The notes under the pieces: generated by a model
What the model was told of the DNA's origin: nothing
The model's database searches: none
Seen by the model: only the letters and a program-made list of their open reading frames with translations
Made by a program: the position numbers and the translations under genes
Part shown: one piece after another, positions 60,347 through 64,000 of the stretch
How the letters are laid out: each line of letters opens with the position of its first letter
Numbering within the stretch: the stretch's first letter is position 1
Origin: Streptomyces sp. ISL-100
GTDB taxonomy: Bacteria > Actinomycetota > Actinomycetes > Streptomycetales > Streptomycetaceae
Assembly: GCF_018614615.1 (NCBI RefSeq)
Contig: NZ_JAGGOK010000076.1
Span: forward strand, 1 to 64,000
Direction: 5' to 3'
Length of the DNA stretch: 64,000 bases

Positions 60347-60955
60347 ATGCAGACTTTCATCGACCACGCCCGCTCCCTCGGCGCACGAATAGCCGCGCGC
60401 GACGAGCAGCGCGAGTGGTTCGGACGGCTGGCGGCAGGCCAGTCTCCGCAGGCGCTTTTCATCACCTGCTCCGACTCGCGCGTCGTTCCTTCCCTGATCA
60501 CCGGCGCGCGCCCCGGCGAGCTTTTCGAGCTGCGTACGGCGGGGAACGCGGTGCCCGGCTACCACGCGGACCGGCCGAGCGGTGAGGCCGCGACCATCGA
60601 GTACGCGGTGAGTGTGCTGCGGATTCCCGACATCGTGGTGTGCGGGCACTCCCACTGCGGAGCCATCGGCGCGCGGGTGCGTGGTGAGGACCTCGGCGCC
60701 GTACCGGCGGTCGCGGGCTGGCTGAACAGCCAGCTGCCGGACGACTTGAACGGACTCCACGCGGACGCCGACACGGAGGTGGCGGCGGCCGTCCAGCGCA
60801 ACGTCCGCGAGCAGGTGGAGCGGCTGCGGGCCTACCCCTGCGTGGCGGAGCGGCTGGCCGCCGGACAACTGCGGCTGCACGGCTGGTTCTACGCCGTGGA
60901 CACCGGCCTGGTCCTGGCGCACCAGCCTGCCGTCGACGCGTTCCTCCCGCTGTGA
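60347..60955 (+). CDS. beta-carbonic anhydrase
   Basis: The 202-residue protein is a beta-class zinc carbonic anhydrase converting CO2 to bicarbonate. The first zinc/active site motif is ITCSDSRVVPSL (Cys, Asp, Arg dyad) near residue 40 and the second is VVCGHSHCGAIGARV (His, Cys) near 98. The length is normal. It is translated just ahead of a SulP transporter with a 4-bp overlap (GTGA), a pairing found in many bacteria that suggests coupled bicarbonate handling. Confidence 0.93.
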   Translation: MQTFIDHARSLGARIAARDEQREWFGRLAAGQSPQALFITCSDSRVVPSLITGARPGELFELRTAGNAVPGYHADRPSGEAATIEYAVSVLRIPDIVVCGHSHCGAIGARVRGEDLGAVPAVAGWLNSQLPDDLNGLHADADTEVAAAVQRNVREQVERLRAYPCVAERLAAGQLRLHGWFYAVDTGLVLAHQPAVDAFLPL

Positions 60956-62466
60956 GCGCCGGCGTGACCACCGCCGTCAAGGCCGTAACGAAGCGTTTCG
61001 GGGGGCGGCGCGGTCCGGGCGACCTCCGTGCCGATTTCACCGCCTCGCTCGTCGTCTTCCTGGTGGCGGTGCCGCTGTGCGTGGGCGTGGCCGTCGCCTC
61101 CGGCGTACCCGCCGAACTGGGCCTGGTCACCGGGATCGTGGGCGGGCTCGTCACCGGACTGCTGCCCGGCAGCACCCTCCAGGTCAGCGGCCCGGCGGCC
61201 GGAATGACCGTGCTCGTGTACGAGGCCGTGCAGGAGTACGGGATCGGCGCACTCGGCGCGATCGTGCTGGGCGCAGGAGTGCTGCAACTCGCCATGGGTG
61301 CCTTGCGGCTGGGCCGCTGGTTCCGGGCGATCTCGATCGCGGTGGTGCAGGGCATGCTCGCCGGCATCGGCCTGGTGCTGATCGCCGGCCAGTTGTACGC
61401 CCTGGCCGGCGCCGGGGCGCCCGCCGGCGGCCTCGCGAAGATCGGCGGCCTGCCGGGGCTGGCGGCCGGCACCTTTGGGTCGGGACCGGCCCTGGCCGCG
61501 CTGGGTATCGGGCTCGGCACGGTGGCGGTGCTGGTGCTGTGGCCGAGGATTCCGGCCGCGGCGCGCGTGCTGCCCGCCCCGCTCGCGGCGGTCGCACTCG
61601 CGACCGCGGCGGCGGTGATTTTCGACCCGCCGGTCGCGCGGGTCGAAGTGAAGGGGCTGCTCGACGCCGTACAGCCACCGGGCGTCTCCGACTTGGCACA
61701 GCTCGCCGAAGTCGGGCTGCTGGGCACGGTGGTCGCCTTCACCCTGATCGCGTCGGCGGAGAGCCTGTTCAGCGCGGCCGCGGTGGACCGGCTGCACGAC
61801 GGCCCGAGGACCGACTACGACAAGGAACTCGTCGCCCAGGGCGCGGGCAACGCGGTGTGTGGAATGCTCGGGGCGCTGCCGATGACGGCGGTGATCGTAC
61901 GCAGCTCCGCCAACTTGCAGGCGGGGGCGCGCACCAAGGCCTCCCGGGTTCTGCACGGGGTGTGGCTGCTCGTCTTCGCCGCGGCGTTCCCGGCGGCTCT
62001 CGGCGTGATTCCGGTGGCGGCGCTGGCCGGTGTGCTGGTGCACGCGGGCTGGAAGCTGATCCCGGTGAAGGAACTCGTCCCGCTGTGGCGCGAACACCGC
62101 GGTGAGGCGGTGGTGCTCGGCACTACGGCGCTCGCGATCGTCGTGACCAACATGTTCGAAGGGGTACTGATCGGACTGCTGCTGGCGGTCGCGAAGTCGG
62201 CGTGGGAAATCTCGCACGTCCATGTGGAGGTGTCCGGCGGCGACGAGGACGAGCGGGGGCCAGTGCGCGTCCGTGTCCTCGGCAACGCGACCTTCCTGCG
62301 GCTCCCGAAACTCCTCGACGAACTGGAGGCGCTGCCCCGCGACCGTCCGATCGAGCTCGACCTCGCGGGCCTGCGCCACGTGGACCACGCCTGCGGCGCG
62401 GCCCTGACGCAGTGGGCGGACCGCCACAACGAAGCAGGGGTGGAGCCAGTACGGGTCGCAGCCTGA
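60952..62466 (+). CDS. SulP family anion transporter
   Basis: The 504-residue membrane protein has the SulP/SLC26 layout: about 12 hydrophobic segments (first: SLVVFLVAVPLCVGVAVASG), the conserved VSGPAAGMTVLVYEAV near residue 80, and a short STAS-like C-terminal region (from about 410, LGNATFLRLPKLLDELEALP and IELDLAGLRHVDHACGAALT). With the overlapping carbonic anhydrase gene it is likely a bicarbonate (or sulfate) transporter. The GTG at 60952 overlaps the carbonic anhydrase stop. Confidence 0.9.
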   Translation: MSAGVTTAVKAVTKRFGGRRGPGDLRADFTASLVVFLVAVPLCVGVAVASGVPAELGLVTGIVGGLVTGLLPGSTLQVSGPAAGMTVLVYEAVQEYGIGALGAIVLGAGVLQLAMGALRLGRWFRAISIAVVQGMLAGIGLVLIAGQLYALAGAGAPAGGLAKIGGLPGLAAGTFGSGPALAALGIGLGTVAVLVLWPRIPAAARVLPAPLAAVALATAAAVIFDPPVARVEVKGLLDAVQPPGVSDLAQLAEVGLLGTVVAFTLIASAESLFSAAAVDRLHDGPRTDYDKELVAQGAGNAVCGMLGALPMTAVIVRSSANLQAGARTKASRVLHGVWLLVFAAAFPAALGVIPVAALAGVLVHAGWKLIPVKELVPLWREHRGEAVVLGTTALAIVVTNMFEGVLIGLLLAVAKSAWEISHVHVEVSGGDEDERGPVRVRVLGNATFLRLPKLLDELEALPRDRPIELDLAGLRHVDHACGAALTQWADRHNEAGVEPVRVAA

Positions 62467-62493
62467 CCGACGCACAACGGCAACAAGGCCGCC

Positions 62494-62676
62494 CACGGAC
62501 GGCGCCCCTGGGGTGGCGTCCACCGCAGTTACGCTCCCCGCCGCGCGCGGAACGCTCCGTGCGGGGCGGGGTGGGCCCCCGTGCGACGAGGTCGCGCACG
62601 GACGGCGTCCTTTCGGGTGGCGGTCCACCGCAGTTACGCTCCCCGCCGCGCGCGGAACAGTCCATGCGGGGCGGGG
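62494..62676. repeat. two copies of a 78-80 bp direct repeat
   Basis: Unit 1 (62494-62571) and unit 2 (62597-62676) share CACGGACGGCG, a GGGTGGC segment and a 54-bp core starting GTCCACCGCAGTTACGCTCC and ending in GCGGGGCGGGG; the cores (62518-62571 and 62623-62676) differ at four positions. Each core holds an internal hairpin (CCCCGC ... GCGGGG). They lie between the SulP stop and the convergent DUF6234-like gene, a place for a terminator repeat. Confidence 0.85.
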
Positions 62677-62702
62677 CCCGCGGCCCGCCAGGCGCGCCGG
62701 TG

Positions 62703-63114
62703 CTAGCCGCCGCTCTCGCTGCAGTCGCTGCCGCTGCGGCACGGCGGTTGTTCCCACACGTGGTCCGGCCGCGCGGGGGGGTGGCGCGGTGCGGTGCTCG
62801 TACGCGAACGCGCCCAGGACGCCCACGGCGAGTACCGCGGCTGCCAGTGCCTGTGTCCAGGTGGTCACCCACATCCTGGCGCGGCCGCAGAAGATGGCAA
62901 CGACGAGCGCGACGGCCCCCGCGGCGCCGGCGCAGATCATCATCTGCGCCTCGTAGGACAGTCCATCCGGCTCGCGGCCGCTCTTGTTGTCGGCCCATGC
63001 GTTGATGCCGACGACGAACCACACGCCGACCACCACCGTTGCCTCGACGAGGAGCGCGAGGAGCGCTGCCAGGATGTCGGCGGCAAGGCTGGGACCACTG
63101 CGAGCGTTACTCAT
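62703..63114 (-). pseudogene. DUF6234-like small membrane protein, frameshifted at a C7 run
   Basis: The frame from ATG 63114 (M-S-N-A-R-S-G-P-S-L) shows three hydrophobic helices (DILAALLALLVEATVVVGVW; MMICAGAAGAVALVVAIFCG; QALAAAVLAVGVLGAFAY). After RTAPPP it goes out of frame because the coding strand has seven C (62775-62781). With six C it would read RTAPPPARPDHVWEQPPCRS then GSDCSESGG and stop at 62703-62705, the Cys/Ser/Gly-rich end typical of this Streptomyces family. As written, translation runs on for hundreds of codons with no homology. A sequencing error in the homopolymer is as likely as a mutation. Confidence 0.7.
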
Positions 63115-63218
63115 GCCTGCAGACTGGCGCCGGCGCGCGCGGAGCGCATGAGTGCGGGTACTCAGATGGCGAAGATCGCGAGATCCGCTGCCCCGCAGGA
63201 GCGTGCCCCCGGCCACTG

Positions 63219-64000
63219 CTAGCCGTGCCAGGAGCGCCAGAGCGCCGCGTACGCGCCGTCCGCTGCCACCAGTTCGTCGTGGCTGCCCAGTTCGCTGATC
63301 CGGCCCTCCTCGACCACCGCGATCACGTCCGCGTCGTGCGCGGTGTGCAGCCGGTGGGCGATCGCCACGACCGTACGGCCGTCGAGGACGCGGGCCAGTG
63401 AACGCTCCAGATGCCGCGCCGCCCGTGGGTCGAGCAGTGACGTCGCCTCGTCCAGCACCAGCGTGTGCGGGTCGGCGAGCACCAGCCTGGCCAGCGCGAT
63501 CTGCTGCGCCTGTGCCGGAGTGAGGGCGTGGCCGCCGGAACCGACCTCGGTGTCGAGGTCATCGTCCAGCGCCCGCGCCCAGCCGTCCGCGTCGACCGCG
63601 CCGAGCGCCGCCCACAGCTCCGCGTCGTCCGCGCCCGTGCGGGCCAGCAGCAGGTTGTCGCGCAGGGAACCCACGAAGACGTGGTGCTCCTGGTTGACCA
63701 GTGCCACGTGCGCGCGCACCCGCTCGGCCGGCATCCGTGACAACTCCGCTCCGCCCAGGGTCACTTCGCCCGTACGCGGCGCGTAGATCCCGGCGAGCAG
63801 CCGGCCGAGGGTGGACTTCCCTGCGCCCGAAGGGCCGACCAGGGCCATCCGCGTTCCCGGCGCCACGTCCAGCGTCACCTTGTGCAGTACGTCGACGTCC
63901 GCCCGGTACCCGAAGTGCACCGCGTCGGCGCGCACCGCACGCCCGTCCGGCGCCATCTTCGTGTCACCCGCGTCCGGCTCGATCTCCCGTACGCCGACGA
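63219..64000 (-). CDS. ABC transporter ATP-binding protein, 5' end outside the window
   Basis: The visible 260 residues are the nucleotide-binding domain of an exporter-type ABC protein. Walker A is LVGPSGAGKSTLGRLLAG, the Q loop VNQEHHVFVGS, Walker B LVLDEATSLLD, and the H loop IAHRLHTAHDAD. The signature LSGGQ is replaced by LTPAQAQQIALAR, which is unusual. The frame continues open past the window edge, so the N-terminal transmembrane domain is not seen. Convergent relation to the DUF6234 region, both on the minus strand. Confidence 0.88.
   Translation of the reverse strand, partial: VGVREIEPDAGDTKMAPDGRAVRADAVHFGYRADVDVLHKVTLDVAPGTRMALVGPSGAGKSTLGRLLAGIYAPRTGEVTLGGAELSRMPAERVRAHVALVNQEHHVFVGSLRDNLLLARTGADDAELWAALGAVDADGWARALDDDLDTEVGSGGHALTPAQAQQIALARLVLADPHTLVLDEATSLLDPRAARHLERSLARVLDGRTVVAIAHRLHTAHDADVIAVVEEGRISELGSHDELVAADGAYAALWRSWHG

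Noticed and set aside
62494..62676. Repeat pair considered as a CRISPR-like array
   Set aside because: Only two copies, units of about 80 bp, spacer of about 25 bp and no cas genes; it is an interspersed repeat instead.
60889..63216. Minus-strand frame of 775 codons antisense to SulP
   Set aside because: Its first 110 codons are the DUF6234-like gene; beyond the C7 run it is antisense to the SulP gene with no homology.
1..64000. tRNA, rRNA, integrase attachment sites, origins
   Set aside because: No cloverleaf with CCA-end pattern, rRNA block, integrase gene or DnaA-box cluster was noticed by reading; a tRNAscan/Infernal run would be needed to exclude short RNAs.

Overview
The window reads as a piece of a Streptomyces chromosome. 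The base composition is very GC-rich, GTG starts are common, TTA codons are almost absent, and the gene families (XRE-DUF5753/DUF397/HATPase trios, a subtilisin-inhibitor protein, a MurT-GatD pair, HelD/HelR-type helicase, a c-di-AMP leader before an NlpC/P60 hydrolase, a urease cluster in UreABCFGD order) are those of that genus. No rRNA, tRNA, CRISPR array or intact mobile element was seen.

Layout. 0.05-2.1 kb: purB followed by a mismatch uracil-DNA glycosylase. 2.2-4.5 kb: a decay zone with an IS30 transposase scrap, a truncated WXG100-like gene, a frameshifted HTH gene and remnants of a CYTH-domain gene and a regulator-type gene, plus one intact small secreted protein. 4.5-10.2 kb: SGNH hydrolase, two CNNM/CBS membrane proteins, GNAT, a ribbon-helix-helix/Fic-like toxin-antitoxin pair, a methyltransferase and a VOC protein. 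10.3-15.0 kb: biotin genes bioD, bioA and bioB on the minus strand and bioF divergent, with an unusual 12-bp triple repeat in the bioF leader. 15.0-19.4 kb: DUF397/XRE/HATPase regulatory trio, LysR-LysE pair, VOC, NlpC/P60 hydrolase with its riboswitch. 19.9-21.2 kb: an atypical ClpP with a small partner, divergent from a Phd-like antitoxin. 21.7-26.2 kb: urease ureA-B-C-F-G-D.

26.4-34.9 kb: secreted S33 peptidase, epimerase, acyltransferase, tyrosine-type phosphatase, a galE whose 3' end is fused to a remnant gene, TetR, a subtilisin-inhibitor-like protein, CtaG. 35.0-39.7 kb: pfkA, gatD and murT (lipid II amidation), divergent peptide deformylase, TetR. 39.8-43.0 kb: acyl-CoA dehydrogenase under a palindromic operator, glutathione peroxidase, amidohydrolase. 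43.0-48.3 kb: a sugar-uptake locus (SIS isomerase divergent from solute-binding protein, two permeases and a 2-hydroxyacid dehydrogenase). 48.4-56.8 kb: HelR-like RNA polymerase helicase with a nuclease-like tail, GntR/LacI hybrid regulator, acyl-CoA thioesterase II, Ski2-like helicase. 56.9-64.0 kb: membrane metal-dependent hydrolase, a broken amine oxidase, a small secreted protein with carbonic anhydrase and SulP transporter, a repeat pair, a frameshifted DUF6234-like gene and the end of an ABC exporter.

Most genes are housekeeping or common Streptomyces accessory genes. The least routine objects are the ClpP paralogue lacking its catalytic histidine, the Fic-like toxin lacking the canonical Fic motif, the HelR tail, and several disrupted genes (galE, amine oxidase, DUF6234, CYTH) that could be real decay or assembly errors. 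No wholly new system can be demonstrated from the sequence alone.
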